Assembly: GCF_000285555.1 (NCBI RefSeq)
Contig: NZ_HE610996.1
Span: 730,307-794,306 of the forward strand
DNA from: Kurthia massiliensis
Lineage (GTDB): Bacteria > Bacillota > Bacilli > Bacillales_A > Planococcaceae
Direction of reading: 5' to 3'
DNA: 64,000 nt
Shown one piece after another: positions 1 to 8,373 of the stretch. A program made the translations under genes and the position numbers. The notes beneath the pieces were generated by a model. The model did not search any database and was not told the origin of the DNA. It worked only from the letters and a program-made list of their open reading frames with translations. Numbering within the stretch: position 1 is the stretch's first letter; each line of letters opens with the position of its first letter.

Positions 1-1612
1 AATTCACTTGATAGTCTTTCATGTCGTCGCGAAGTTTCGCTTTTAAAAACTTACCGACAGACGTTTTCGGAATTTCACGTACGAAGACGATATCGTCTGG
101 AAGCCACCATTTTGCTACGTGCTGTGCTAAAAATGCGTTTAATTCCTCTTTTACCGTCTCATCATACTCTTCACGTAATACGACACAAGCGAGTGGACGC
201 TCTTGCCATTTGACGTGTGGAATCGCAATAACGGCCGCTTCAAATACCGCTTCATGAGCCATTAACGCATTTTCTAAATCTACTGATGAAATCCATTCAC
301 CACCAGATTTAATTAAATCTTTCGTGCGGTCGGTAATTTTAATATAGCCTTGTGGCGTACGTACCGCGATATCCCCCGTATATAACCAACCATCTTTAAA
401 CGCATCTAACGTGCGCTCATCTTGATAATATTCGCTCGAAATCCACGGTCCACGAACGCGTAACTCACCCATCGTTTGACCGTCCGCTGGTACAACGCCA
501 TCTTCATTGACGATTTCTGTTTCAATGAGTGGCACCGTTAGCCCTTGTGTCGATAACGCTTTAATTTTATCTGCCTCGTCCCACGTATCCATTTCTGACG
601 TTAATGATGCGACCGATACGATTGGCGACGTTTCCGTCATGCCGTAAACCGTTTTATACGGAATGTTGTATTCTTTCTCATATTTTTGAATCAGTGCAGG
701 TGGTGTTGCTGAACCGCCTGCAGCGACCATTTCTAACGACGATAAATCACGTGGGTTTTTGTCTAACGACTCGCTTACGCCAAGCCAAATCGTCGGTACA
801 CCTGCCGTTACAGTGACACGTTCTTGCTCGATGAAGTCGATTAAAATGTCATTCGTAAAGTTCGGCCCAGGTAATACGAGTTTCGCGCCAAAGTTTACAG
901 ATGCGTATGGGATACCCCATGCATTTGCGTGGAACATCGGCACGACTGGTAACGTGACAGAACGCTCTGAAATGCCGAATGAATCACGTAATCCTAAATT
1001 AATTGAATGTAATACGAGCCCACGATGCGTATAAATGACTCCTTTCGGATAACCTGTCGTTGCAGATGTGTAGCACATCGCAGCCGGTGTTTGTTCATCT
1101 AAATCATCTGGGAACTCGAAATCTGAAGGTGCTGCCGCTAACAACGTTTCATAATCATATACGTTCGCAAACGTCGTTTCTGGCACTTCACCTGTGTCGC
1201 TCATGACGACGATATGTTTCACGCTCGGTAAATTTGGCAGTAGTCGCTCAATCGTTTCAAATAAATCAATGTCGACTAATAAAATTTCATCTTGTGCATG
1301 ATTCACAATATATTCGATATGTTCATCAGCTAGACGAATGTTAATCATATGTAGTACCGCGCCTGTGCATGGTACTGCAAAATATGCTTCTAAATGACGA
1401 TGTTGATTCCATGCGAAGCTGCCGACTTTCATCCCTTTTTGCATACCTAACTGTTGTAATGCTGCTGCAAGTTTACGCGTACGTACCGCAAAATCTTTGT
1501 ACGTTAAACGATGCGTTTTTGTCGCAGACGTACGCGACACGATTTCTTTATGGCCAAAATACGTTTCTGCTCGTTTGACAAAGCCTGTTAAAACAAGTTG
1601 TGTATCCATCAT
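1..1612 (-). CDS. AMP-dependent acyl-CoA synthetase (fatty-acid CoA ligase), 3' end cut by window
   Basis: This enzyme activates a carboxylic acid, probably a medium- or long-chain fatty acid, with ATP and CoA through an acyl-adenylate. About 537 codons are visible and the C-terminus runs off the window. The phosphate loop reads YTSATTGYPKGV (about 1040-1077), with Ala where many family members have Gly. Further on come the adenylate motif YGMTETSP and the hinge-region motif YTGDIA. The last visible residues (KTSVGKFLKAKLRDD) hold the C-terminal lysine region, so little is missing. ATG codons stand at 1612 and 1609 behind an AAAAGGGG ribosome site. It is transcribed away from the stress gene at 1834. 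The exact substrate cannot be read from sequence. Confidence 0.9.
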   Translation of the reverse strand, partial: MMDTQLVLTGFVKRAETYFGHKEIVSRTSATKTHRLTYKDFAVRTRKLAAALQQLGMQKGMKVGSFAWNQHRHLEAYFAVPCTGAVLHMINIRLADEHIEYIVNHAQDEILLVDIDLFETIERLLPNLPSVKHIVVMSDTGEVPETTFANVYDYETLLAAAPSDFEFPDDLDEQTPAAMCYTSATTGYPKGVIYTHRGLVLHSINLGLRDSFGISERSVTLPVVPMFHANAWGIPYASVNFGAKLVLPGPNFTNDILIDFIEQERVTVTAGVPTIWLGVSESLDKNPRDLSSLEMVAAGGSATPPALIQKYEKEYNIPYKTVYGMTETSPIVSVASLTSEMDTWDEADKIKALSTQGLTVPLIETEIVNEDGVVPADGQTMGELRVRGPWISSEYYQDERTLDAFKDGWLYTGDIAVRTPQGYIKITDRTKDLIKSGGEWISSVDLENALMAHEAVFEAAVIAIPHVKWQERPLACVVLREEYDETVKEELNAFLAQHVAKWWLPDDIVFVREIPKTSVGKFLKAKLRDDMKDYQVN

Positions 1613-1770
1613 ATTGATCATCCCCTTTTCCATATGCACAAGACTTCCAAATCCTGTTAAAAACATTGTATATAAAACGACTCGACAAATCTATATATTT
1701 TAGAAAATTTTTAATTTTAATAGCATTTTCATTTACTTATATAGAAAATTTAAGTTTTATATATTAGACC

Positions 1771-1797
1771 GTTTGACATGTATATAAAAAAGGGAAC
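1771..1797 (+). promoter_or_regulatory. Candidate sigma-B promoter of the stress gene
   Basis: GTTTGA (1771-1776) and GGGAAC (1792-1797) are 15 bases apart and resemble the sigma-B consensus GTTTAA / GGGWAW. They sit 36 bases before the start of a gene of the general stress protein 17M family, which is sigma-B controlled in Bacillus subtilis. The spacer is at the long end of the known range, so this is a candidate only. Confidence 0.45.
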
Positions 1798-1833
1798 AAC
1801 TTACTAGACTAGAAAAGAGGAAGTGAGTCGATA

Positions 1834-2154
1834 ATGGAACGTTATTTTGTCGTTGAAAATGCAGTACGATTGAAAGATCGCGTTGATCTATTGTTGCAGT
1901 CAGGTGTAAAACGTGAAGATATTTATTTGTTTGCTCGCTACGAGGAACGTGCGGAAGATATCGCCAAAACATTACATATTTCACAAGTCGGCGTTTCCGA
2001 ACAGGGCGTTTTGCAATCTGTTAAAAATTTATTTACGTCGCGCGATTATGAGCTACGTGCGCAAATGATGTCGCTCGGCATTAGCGAAGAAGAAGCGAAG
2101 CAGTTAGACATTCCACTCGATGAAGGTAAACTCGTCGCGATTATTAAACATTAA
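1834..2154 (+). CDS. General stress protein 17M-like (YflT domain)
   Basis: A 106-residue cytosolic protein of the YflT / general stress protein 17M family. The N-terminus (FVVENAVRLKDRVDLLLQSG) and the Y-x-FARYEERAEDI stretch are typical of that domain, followed by an acidic helical C-terminus with LGISEEEAKQLD. The molecular function of the family is unknown; members are induced by heat, salt and ethanol through sigma-B. The ATG follows AGAGGAAGTG. It is monocistronic, ending at a strong terminator. A sigma-B-like promoter upstream supports the stress role. Confidence 0.8.
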   Translation: MERYFVVENAVRLKDRVDLLLQSGVKREDIYLFARYEERAEDIAKTLHISQVGVSEQGVLQSVKNLFTSRDYELRAQMMSLGISEEEAKQLDIPLDEGKLVAIIKH

Positions 2155-2189
2155 AAAAGAGCCGCCCGCTATTTGGGTGGCTCTTTTTC
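2155..2189. terminator. Bidirectional terminator, stress gene and tdh
   Basis: AAAAAGAGCCGCCC and TGGGTGGCTCTTTTT form a GC-rich stem with runs of A and T on both sides. It ends the convergent genes at 1834 and 2195. Confidence 0.9.
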
Positions 2190-2194
2190 ATTGA

Positions 2195-3145
2195 TTATGA
2201 AGCTGTACGGTTTAGCTTACGATCTAGTTTTTCTAACATATCAACAGTCATTTTATCTAAGTCATATTGCGCTTTGAAACCCCATTCGGCTTTTGCTGCT
2301 GAATCGTCTAAAGAGTTTGGCCAGCTATCTGCAATTGCTTGACGGACAGGATCTACGTCGTAATCCATCGTAAAGTTCGGCATGACACGTTGAATAGAAG
2401 CAGCGATTTGTTCTGGTGTGAAGCTCATCGCTGTAATGTTGAACGCATTGCGGTGAATAAGTTTGTCGCTATCTGCTTCCATTAAATCAACGATCGCTTG
2501 CAATGCATCTGGCATGTACATCATATCCATATACGTACCTTCTGCAATATAAGACGTATATTTACCTTCTAATACGGCTTTGTAATAAATGTCGACCGCA
2601 TAGTCTGTCGTACCACCACCAGGAGGCGTTACGTTTGAAATTAAGCCTGGGAAGCGGACGCCGCGTGTATCAACACCGAAGCGTTCATAATAGTAATCGC
2701 ATAATAATTCACCCGCTACTTTATTAACACCGTACATCGTCGTTGGACGTTGCAATGTATCTTGTGGCGTATTGTCTTTCGGTGTTGATGGACCGAATGC
2801 ACCGATTGAACTTGGTGTGAAAAATTGTAAGTTTAGTTTTCGAGCTGTTTCAAGTGCGTTCATCAAACCACCCATATTTAAGTTCCATGCAAATACAGGG
2901 TTTTGCTCAGCAGTTGCAGAAAGAAGCGCTGCCATATGCATTAACGTGTCTGCTCCGAAAGCTTTCGCAATGTCATACATGCGGTCAGCATCCATGACAT
3001 CAAGTACTTCAAACGGCCCCGAAGAAGTTACCGGTTTACGGATATCTGTCGCAAGAACGTTTTCTGTCCCGTAGATTGCACGTAACTTTTCTACTAACTC
3101 TGAACCAATTTGACCACAAGCACCTGTTATCATGATTTTCTTCAT
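2195..3145 (-). CDS. NAD-dependent L-threonine 3-dehydrogenase, short-chain (epimerase-like) type
   Basis: Oxidises L-threonine to 2-amino-3-ketobutyrate with NAD+, the substrate for glycine C-acetyltransferase (kbl, 8725-9912 here). The 316 residues fit the short-chain dehydrogenase form of the enzyme rather than the zinc alcohol-dehydrogenase form. The nucleotide loop is GACGQIG (residues 8-14), and the catalytic pair is Tyr138 and Lys142 (YGVNK) with PSSIGAFGP before it. The start follows AGAGGAGG. Promoter TTGTTT-17-TATAAT lies at 3279-3307, and two copies of a palindromic operator shared with kbl are in the leader (3175-3193, 3312-3330). The enzyme and its pathway partner are 5.6 kb apart but share this operator. 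Confidence 0.88.
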   Translation of the reverse strand: MKKIMITGACGQIGSELVEKLRAIYGTENVLATDIRKPVTSSGPFEVLDVMDADRMYDIAKAFGADTLMHMAALLSATAEQNPVFAWNLNMGGLMNALETARKLNLQFFTPSSIGAFGPSTPKDNTPQDTLQRPTTMYGVNKVAGELLCDYYYERFGVDTRGVRFPGLISNVTPPGGGTTDYAVDIYYKAVLEGKYTSYIAEGTYMDMMYMPDALQAIVDLMEADSDKLIHRNAFNITAMSFTPEQIAASIQRVMPNFTMDYDVDPVRQAIADSWPNSLDDSAAKAEWGFKAQYDLDKMTVDMLEKLDRKLNRTAS

Positions 3146-3174
3146 TTCTACGTCCTCCTCTTACAGCTTACAAT

Positions 3175-3193
3175 TGTATTTTTCAGAAATACA
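3175..3193. promoter_or_regulatory. Palindromic operator in tdh leader, CodY-like core
   Basis: TGTATTTTTCAGAAATACA has perfect 7-base arms around TTCAG. The core TTTTTCAGAAA resembles the CodY consensus AATTTTCWGAAAATT (11 of 15 over 3178-3192). It is 30 bases upstream of the tdh start codon, within the transcribed leader. The same 19-mer, with one change, precedes kbl. Confidence 0.6.
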
Positions 3194-3278
3194 CTTTTAA
3201 AATAAAAACATTTGTGTTTTCTAGATGTACAATAAATATGTTACAAACGCTGTTTTATCAATGTTTTTTGTTGAATTT

Positions 3279-3307
3279 ATTATATAATGTATCATTCAAG
3301 AAAACAA
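3279..3307 (-). promoter_or_regulatory. Sigma-A promoter of tdh
   Basis: On the minus strand TTGTTT (3302-3307), 17 bases, then a perfect TATAAT (3279-3284). It lies about 135 bases upstream of the start codon, leaving a long AT-rich leader. Confidence 0.55.
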
Positions 3308-3311
3308 TATG

Positions 3312-3330
3312 TGTATTTCTAAAAAACACA
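3312..3330. promoter_or_regulatory. Second operator copy upstream of tdh promoter
   Basis: TGTATTTCTAAAAAACACA matches the 3175-3193 operator at 15 of 19 positions. It lies just upstream of the -35 box, 137 bases from the first copy. Confidence 0.45.
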
Positions 3331-3472
3331 TCTCCCAAAAGACATGAGTCGTCCTTGATATTAAACAGACAATTTAGAAACGTCTAAAAATAGCGGTACA
3401 ATAGGAAAGATAGCGTTTTCTAATACCGTCCATGAATGTTCACATTTTAGACACATTTATATTTTTTTGTAC
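3331..3472. other. Gene-free stretch between tdh promoter and metQ terminator
   Basis: No supported gene. A perfect inverted repeat TTTAGA-4-TCTAAA lies at about 3370-3385, with no visible partner gene or T-tract. I see no other structure. Confidence 0.4.
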
Positions 3473-3503
3473 AAAAAAACAGCCCGAGTAATGCTTGAGC
3501 TGT
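3473..3503 (-). terminator. Terminator of the metNPQ operon
   Basis: On the minus strand ACAGCTCAAG...CTCGGGCTGT followed by seven T, 12 bases after the metQ stop codon. Confidence 0.8.
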
Positions 3504-3515
3504 CGTTGTCATCAA

Positions 3516-4349
3516 TTAACGGTTTTCCATCCATTCTGGTTTACCGAAACCTTTGAAATCTGAATCGATCACTTTTTCAAATTCAGCTGATTCTACAACT
3601 TCTTTTAAGTCTTTCGCCAGTTGAGAATTTTCGTCCGCTTCACGTACTGCTACGACGTTACGGAATTTATCCGGCATGTTTTCTAAAAATACCGCATCTT
3701 GTAAATCTAAATCTGCTGCTAACGCGAAGTTACCTGGTACACCTGCTAAATCTGTCGTTTCAACAGCGCGCGGAAGACCAGCTGCTTCAATTTCTTTGAA
3801 CACTAAGTTTTTCGGATTTTTCGTTACGTCTTTAATAGAAGCTGTTAATGGATCTACATCCTTGCTTACTTCAATTAATCCTTGTTCTTGTAATGATTGC
3901 AACGTACGTGCTTCATTTGATGGGTCATTCGCAAGTGCGATTGTCGCGCCATCTGGAATATCTTTTACTGATTTATATTTATCAGAGAAGAAGCCCATCG
4001 GAGCAGTTGGTACGATAATAAGTGCTTTTAATTTCGTACCGTTTTCTTTGTTGAAGTTGTTTAAGTATACAGAGTGTTGGAAAAGGTTCGCATCAATTGC
4101 GCCTGAATCTAACGCTTTATCTGGTTGAATGTAATCGCTAAATTCTTTTACAGTTACTTTGTAACCTTTGTCTTCTAATGCAGGCACGATTGCTTTGTTT
4201 AACATATCGCTATAAGGGCCTGCTGTTGCGCCAATCGTAATGTCTTTTGATGTCGTTTCTTTCGCTGTGTCTTTTTTGTCATCGCTACCACAAGCGGCAA
4301 GTGCTGCTGTGACGACTACTAACAATAATGCTACGAGCCATTTTTTCAT
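3516..4349 (-). CDS. metQ: MetQ, methionine-binding lipoprotein of the ABC importer
   Basis: Extracellular substrate-binding lipoprotein that captures D/L-methionine for MetNP. The 277 residues begin with a lipoprotein signal peptide, MKKWLVALLLVV...LAAC, with the lipidated Cys near residue 20. The NLPA domain follows (DITIGATAGPYSDMLNKAIVPALEDKGY, LKALIIVPTAPMGFFSDKYKS, and IALANDPSNEARTL). It is the last gene of a three-gene operon, 12 bases after metI/metP. The SAM-I riboswitch and CodY box upstream of metN would control it. The start follows AGGGGGA. Confidence 0.95.
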   Translation of the reverse strand: MKKWLVALLLVVVTAALAACGSDDKKDTAKETTSKDITIGATAGPYSDMLNKAIVPALEDKGYKVTVKEFSDYIQPDKALDSGAIDANLFQHSVYLNNFNKENGTKLKALIIVPTAPMGFFSDKYKSVKDIPDGATIALANDPSNEARTLQSLQEQGLIEVSKDVDPLTASIKDVTKNPKNLVFKEIEAAGLPRAVETTDLAGVPGNFALAADLDLQDAVFLENMPDKFRNVVAVREADENSQLAKDLKEVVESAEFEKVIDSDFKGFGKPEWMENR

Positions 4350-4361
4350 TCGTAAATCCCC

Positions 4362-5051
4362 CTATTTTTTATTGACTGCTTTCGCAATCGTATCGCCCGC
4401 AATTTGTACGACTTGGACGATAATAATTAAAATCACGATCGTGGCAATCATAATCGTATTGTCGTAACGGTAGTAACCGAAGCGAATCGCTAAGTCCCCT
4501 ACACCACCGCCGCCGATCGTACCTGCCATTGCAGAGTACGCGATTAAGCTAATGATCGTCATTGTAATTCCTTGAATGATGCCTGATTTTGCTTCTGGTA
4601 ATAATACTTCTTTAATGATGAGCCAAGGTGATGCACCTGCCGCAATCGCTGCTTCGATGACCCCTTTGCTCACTTCTTTTAATGATGTTTCAACGAGACG
4701 TGCGAAAAATGGAATCGCTGCGACTGATAAAGAAACACTTACCGCAAGCGGCCCTGTCGTATCCGTTAATAATACTTTCGTTAATGGAATGAGTGCGACA
4801 AGTAAAATGATGTACGGAATTGAACGAATGAAGTTGGCGATAAAGCCAAATACATTGTTTACGAGGCGGTTCATTTTTTTGCCGAAGCTACGAACAGCGA
4901 AGAGCTCGCGACTCGTAATAAATAGTAATAATCCTAGCGGTAAACCGATAATCATCGCAACGATTACCGAAATGCCTACCATTAGTAACGTTTGTCCGAA
5001 TGCTGTCCAAATGTCTGGCAACATCGATACGAAGTGTTCGAAATCAAACAT
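4362..5051 (-). CDS. metP: MetP (MetI), methionine ABC transporter permease
   Basis: Integral membrane channel subunit of the methionine importer, 229 residues with about five to six membrane helices. The binding-protein-dependent transport motif EAAIAAGASPWLIIKEVLLPEA contacts the MetN ATPase, and the C-terminus has the AMAGTIGGGGVGDLAIRFGYYRYD stretch typical of MetI/MetP. Its ribosome site GGAGGTG overlaps the end of metN, and its ATG starts one base after the metN stop codon, so the two are translationally coupled. Confidence 0.95.
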   Translation of the reverse strand: MFDFEHFVSMLPDIWTAFGQTLLMVGISVIVAMIIGLPLGLLLFITSRELFAVRSFGKKMNRLVNNVFGFIANFIRSIPYIILLVALIPLTKVLLTDTTGPLAVSVSLSVAAIPFFARLVETSLKEVSKGVIEAAIAAGASPWLIIKEVLLPEAKSGIIQGITMTIISLIAYSAMAGTIGGGGVGDLAIRFGYYRYDNTIMIATIVILIIIVQVVQIAGDTIAKAVNKK

Positions 5052-5052
5052 A

Positions 5053-6054
5053 TTATTGCACCTCCACTGTTACGCCGCGCGATTCCATATACGTCGTCGC
5101 GCGGTGAATATCTGCATCGTCACCGATCAGTTCCATAATGAAAATGCCGAGTGGACGTTCTTGTATGTACTCGATTGTTCCGTGAAGGAAGTTGCCGCGT
5201 ACTTCGAATTGTTGCAACATATCTGAAATAACGCTTTGACCAGCGATATTCCCTTTGAACAACACTTTGACGATTGTTCCTGTAAACTGCTGCATAATAT
5301 GTGCTGGGATGTCGAACGATACGACGCTTCCGATAAATTCTTGTGTTAATGGCTTTTGTGGATTCGCAAAAATGTCGTACACACTGCCTGATTCAACGAC
5401 ACGTCCATGTTGCATAATTGCCATGCGGTCACAAATGTCTTTCACGACTTCCATCTCATGTGTAATGAGTACAATCGTAATGCCGAGTTCACGGTTAATT
5501 TGCTTCAACAATTTTAAAATTTGTGTCGTTGTTGTCGGATCGAGTGCGGACGTTGCTTCATCACAAAGCAGTACGGTCGGTTCGTTCGCCAGTGCTCTAG
5601 CAATACCGACACGCTGCTTTTGACCACCTGATAACTGTCCTGGATAAACGTCTTTTTTATCTGATAAACCGACCATCGTCAACAATTCATTAATACGTGC
5701 GTCAAACTTACTTTTCGGCACACCCGCTGCCTTTAACGAAAATGCGATATTTTCGCCGACTGTTTTTTGATCAATCAAATAAAAATGTTGAAAAATCATG
5801 CCGATTTTCAAACGTGCTTGGCGTAACGCCTTTCCTTTTAACGTCATTAAATTTTGTCCATCGACTAAAATTTCTCCACTCGTCGGTTGTTCTAATAAAT
5901 TGATACAACGTAGCAATGAACTTTTTCCTGCACCTGAATAACCGACAATCCCGAAAATTTCACCATCTTCAATCGTCAAATTGACTTGATCGACACCAAT
6001 GATTTGTTTGCGCTTTGCTTTATATACTTTTGACATATTTTTAATTTCAATCAT
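5053..6054 (-). CDS. metN: MetN, methionine ABC transporter ATPase
   Basis: ATP-hydrolysing subunit that powers methionine uptake through MetP. The Walker A motif is GYSGAGKSS (residues 38-46), the signature LSGGQKQRVGIARAL lies near residue 140, and Walker B is LLCDEATSALD. The C-terminal NIL domain (about 260-333), which binds methionine and inhibits transport in this family, is present. I prefer the ATG at 6054 because GAGG is properly spaced from it and only two bases from the in-frame ATG at 6060. It is first in the operon, directly behind the SAM-I terminator. Confidence 0.95.
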   Translation of the reverse strand: MIEIKNMSKVYKAKRKQIIGVDQVNLTIEDGEIFGIVGYSGAGKSSLLRCINLLEQPTSGEILVDGQNLMTLKGKALRQARLKIGMIFQHFYLIDQKTVGENIAFSLKAAGVPKSKFDARINELLTMVGLSDKKDVYPGQLSGGQKQRVGIARALANEPTVLLCDEATSALDPTTTTQILKLLKQINRELGITIVLITHEMEVVKDICDRMAIMQHGRVVESGSVYDIFANPQKPLTQEFIGSVVSFDIPAHIMQQFTGTIVKVLFKGNIAGQSVISDMLQQFEVRGNFLHGTIEYIQERPLGIFIMELIGDDADIHRATTYMESRGVTVEVQ

Positions 6055-6082
6055 CTGCATAACCTCATATTTCCCAAAATAA

Positions 6083-6225
6083 AAAGACGTCTTTCACTGA
6101 AAGACGTCCTATGTGTAAACGTATTTATCTTTCAGAAATGAATTCTGTAGGAATTAGCACCTTCCCATATTGGGGGTTGCTGGACATCGTCGGGCCTAAT
6201 CCCTCCGTCGCTCTTGATAAATCCT
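6083..6225 (-). promoter_or_regulatory. SAM-I (S-box) riboswitch with terminator
   Basis: The minus strand holds the S-box core in order: TTATCAAGAGCGACGGAGGG, GGCCC, CCAGCAACCCCC, GGTGCTAATTCC and CTGAAAGATAAA (aptamer about 6124-6222). The expression platform is a terminator, AGACGTCTTTCAGTGAAAGACGTCT plus T-run, at 6083-6108. SAM binding should favour termination and shut off metNPQ. The methionine importer is a classic S-box gene in Bacillales. Confidence 0.95.
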
Positions 6226-6255
6226 AGTTATTCGGTTGTTTTTATGTTGAAATTA

Positions 6256-6284
6256 ATATTATTGCTTTTTAAGTAATATGTCAA
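6256..6284 (-). promoter_or_regulatory. Sigma-A promoter of metNPQ
   Basis: Minus strand TTGACA (6279-6284), 17-base spacer, TAATAT (6256-6261), directly upstream of the S-box aptamer. Confidence 0.85.
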
Positions 6285-6286
6285 CG

Positions 6287-6301
6287 AATTTTCAGAAAAA
6301 A
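6287..6301. promoter_or_regulatory. CodY box abutting the metNPQ -35 element
   Basis: AATTTTCAGAAAAAA matches AATTTTCWGAAAATT at 13 of 15 positions. It ends two bases from the -35 hexamer of the metNPQ promoter, and the last codon of the nitrilase gene begins one base further on. Confidence 0.75.
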
Positions 6302-6302
6302 A

Positions 6303-7094
6303 TTAATTTTTCAACATATCTGCATATAAATCTGCACGACGGTCGTCATATACCGGAATACGCGTACGTACTTCATCGACTTTATCGAAATCAACGTCGA
6401 CAATTGCTAATTCTTCATCTGGTTGACCCGTCCATAATACTTCACCCCACGGTTCAATAACCATTGATGAACCGTTGAAGTTTTCAGGTTTGTAGCTCGT
6501 ACGGTTAACCGCTACGATGAAGCATTGGTTTTCGATAGCACGCGCTTGTAATAACGTTTTCCAATGATCGATACGCTCTGTCGGCCATTGCGCAGACACG
6601 AAAATGACTTTCGCGCCTTTTATCGCGTGCAAACGAAGCCATTCTGGGAAACGAATGTCGTAGCAAATAACGCCTGCCGCATCTAAGTCCCCGAGTTTAA
6701 AATTATTTTGGCCACTACCAGCCGATAAATATAAATGCTCGTCCATTAAACGGAATAAATGCGCTTTATCGTATTCACCGACTTGTTCACCTTCGTTATT
6801 AAAGACGAGCATCGTATTGTAAAATTCATCGCCTTTTTTTGTTGAGACAGAGCCACCGACGATATGAATATGTAGTTCACGCGCTAAGTTGCTTAAAAAT
6901 TGTTTCGTACGTGCACCGTCTCGGTCTGCTAAATCTTCAAGTTTTTTTAATGCGTAGCTTGAATTCCACATTTCGGGCAATACGACAAGCTCTGCACCTT
7001 TCGCATGTGCTTCACGAATCAGTTCTTCAACACGTGCAAAGTTTTTCTCGACATTACCTGTTGCGACTTTAAATTGGATACATCCTAATTTCAT
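6303..7094 (-). CDS. mtnU: Carbon-nitrogen hydrolase, probable omega-amidase MtnU
   Basis: Nitrilase-superfamily amidase of 263 residues. The catalytic triad is Glu41 (LPEMWN), Lys110 (YDKAHLF) and Cys144 (ICYDIRFPEW). It probably deaminates 2-oxoglutaramate or 2-oxosuccinamate made by glutamine-dependent transamination in methionine salvage, as proposed for B. subtilis MtnU. The divergent neighbour mtnE encodes such an aminotransferase. The start at 7094 is chosen because AGGTGG is correctly placed before it; the longer frame to 7115 would enter a CodY box. No terminator is visible before the CodY box and metNPQ promoter at its 3' end. Confidence 0.85.
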   Translation of the reverse strand: MKLGCIQFKVATGNVEKNFARVEELIREAHAKGAELVVLPEMWNSSYALKKLEDLADRDGARTKQFLSNLARELHIHIVGGSVSTKKGDEFYNTMLVFNNEGEQVGEYDKAHLFRLMDEHLYLSAGSGQNNFKLGDLDAAGVICYDIRFPEWLRLHAIKGAKVIFVSAQWPTERIDHWKTLLQARAIENQCFIVAVNRTSYKPENFNGSSMVIEPWGEVLWTGQPDEELAIVDVDFDKVDEVRTRIPVYDDRRADLYADMLKN

Positions 7095-7113
7095 TCCGAC
7101 ACCACCTATAGAC

Positions 7114-7128
7114 ATTTTTCTGAAAAAG
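7114..7128. promoter_or_regulatory. CodY box proximal to mtnU
   Basis: ATTTTTCTGAAAAAG, 12 of 15 to the CodY consensus, with the intact core. It lies 20 bases upstream of the mtnU start codon. Confidence 0.6.
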
Positions 7129-7143
7129 TACTAACATGAGATT

Positions 7144-7158
7144 AATTTTCAGAATATT
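7144..7158. promoter_or_regulatory. CodY box between mtnU and mtnE
   Basis: AATTTTCAGAATATT, 14 of 15 to the CodY consensus, one of the two best matches in the window. It lies in the 104-base divergent intergenic region, 30 bases from box 7114-7128 centre to centre, so it could act on both genes. Confidence 0.8.
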
Positions 7159-7198
7159 CCTTTCTATTATACAATAGATTGTTTTCGGGGGCACTTAC

Positions 7199-8362
7199 AT
7201 GAAACTATCAAAAAAAATGAACGCACTACCAGAACAATTTTTCGCGAAATTATCACACAACGTCGCACAAGCGATGGCAGAAGGACGCGACGTCATTAAC
7301 CTCGGACAAGGCAATCCAGATCGTCCGACACCGACTCATATTATCGAAGCGATGCAACAAGCTACCGCAGATGCTAGCATGCACAAATATTCACCATTTC
7401 GTGGTACAGTAGAATTAAAAGAAGCGATCGCGACATTTTACAAACGTGAATATAACGTCGATATTGATCCCGCAACAGAAGTCGCTGTGTTATTCGGCGC
7501 AAAAGCAGGGCTTGTAGAACTGCCACTCGTCCTACTTGATGATGGTGATACGATGCTTTTACCTGACCCGGGATATCCAGATTATTTATCAGGTGTGGCA
7601 CTGGCCAATATTCAATTTGAGACGATGCCATTAGTCGCTGAAAATGCGTTTTTACCAGATTATTCAGTGCTAACAGATGCACAAAAACAAGCTGCAAAAT
7701 TGCTATATATCAACTATCCGAACAACCCGACAGGCGCTGTCGCAACACCTGCATTTTTTGAAGAAACGGTACAATTTGCGCGCGACAACGATATTGCTGT
7801 CATGCATGATTTCGCTTACGGTTCACTCGGCTTTGATAGTGTGAAACCACCGAGCTTTTTACAAACACCGGGCGCAAAAGATGTCGGCGTTGAATTTTAC
7901 ACGTTATCTAAAACGTACAACATGGCCGGTTGGCGCGTCGGTTTTGCTGTCGGAAATGCGGACATCATTGAAGGATTGAACTTAATTCAAGACCACTTGT
8001 ATTGCAGTTTATTCCCCGCGATTCAACATGCCGCTGCCGTCGCACTTACATCACCACAAGACTGCGTCGCGGAACAACTGGCGATTTATGAAAAACGTCG
8101 CAACACATTAAAAGCCACTGCTGAAAAAATCGGTTGGCATATCGACGTGCCCGCAGGTAGCTTTTTCGCGTGGTTACCCGTTCCAACCGGCATGACGAGC
8201 AGCGAATTTGCGGATTTATTGCTTGAAAAAGCAGATGTCGCTGTCGCAGATGGTAACGGCTTCGGTCCACACGGTGAAGGATATGTGCGTGTCGGATTAC
8301 TCGTCGACGATTCACGTATTGAAGAAGCAATGAACCGCATCGCCACACTTAACTTATTTTAA
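7199..8362 (+). CDS. mtnE: PLP-dependent aminotransferase, probable MtnE of methionine salvage
   Basis: Class I/II aminotransferase of 387 residues. The PLP lysine is Lys238 in LSKTYNMAGWRVGF. NYPNNPTG (about 172-179) and DFAYGSLGFD bind cofactor. The protein resembles B. subtilis MtnE (YkrV), which transfers an amino group to 2-keto-4-methylthiobutyrate to regenerate methionine; this is the known role of the family, not seen directly. It is divergent from mtnU with CodY boxes between, and a small membrane-protein gene follows 11 bases downstream. No other methionine salvage genes (mtnKABWXD) are in the window. Confidence 0.85.
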   Translation: MKLSKKMNALPEQFFAKLSHNVAQAMAEGRDVINLGQGNPDRPTPTHIIEAMQQATADASMHKYSPFRGTVELKEAIATFYKREYNVDIDPATEVAVLFGAKAGLVELPLVLLDDGDTMLLPDPGYPDYLSGVALANIQFETMPLVAENAFLPDYSVLTDAQKQAAKLLYINYPNNPTGAVATPAFFEETVQFARDNDIAVMHDFAYGSLGFDSVKPPSFLQTPGAKDVGVEFYTLSKTYNMAGWRVGFAVGNADIIEGLNLIQDHLYCSLFPAIQHAAAVALTSPQDCVAEQLAIYEKRRNTLKATAEKIGWHIDVPAGSFFAWLPVPTGMTSSEFADLLLEKADVAVADGNGFGPHGEGYVRVGLLVDDSRIEEAMNRIATLNLF

Positions 8363-8373
8363 GAGGTGACATT

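Noticed and set aside
1695-1709. CodY-like match upstream of the acyl-CoA ligase
   Set aside because: 12 of 15 positions match but the core C is missing, and the region is very AT-rich, so chance is likely.
3370-3385. Inverted repeat TTTAGA-4-TCTAAA as an operator
   Set aside because: It lies between the metQ terminator and the upstream side of the tdh promoter without a clear target, and short AT-rich repeats arise by chance.
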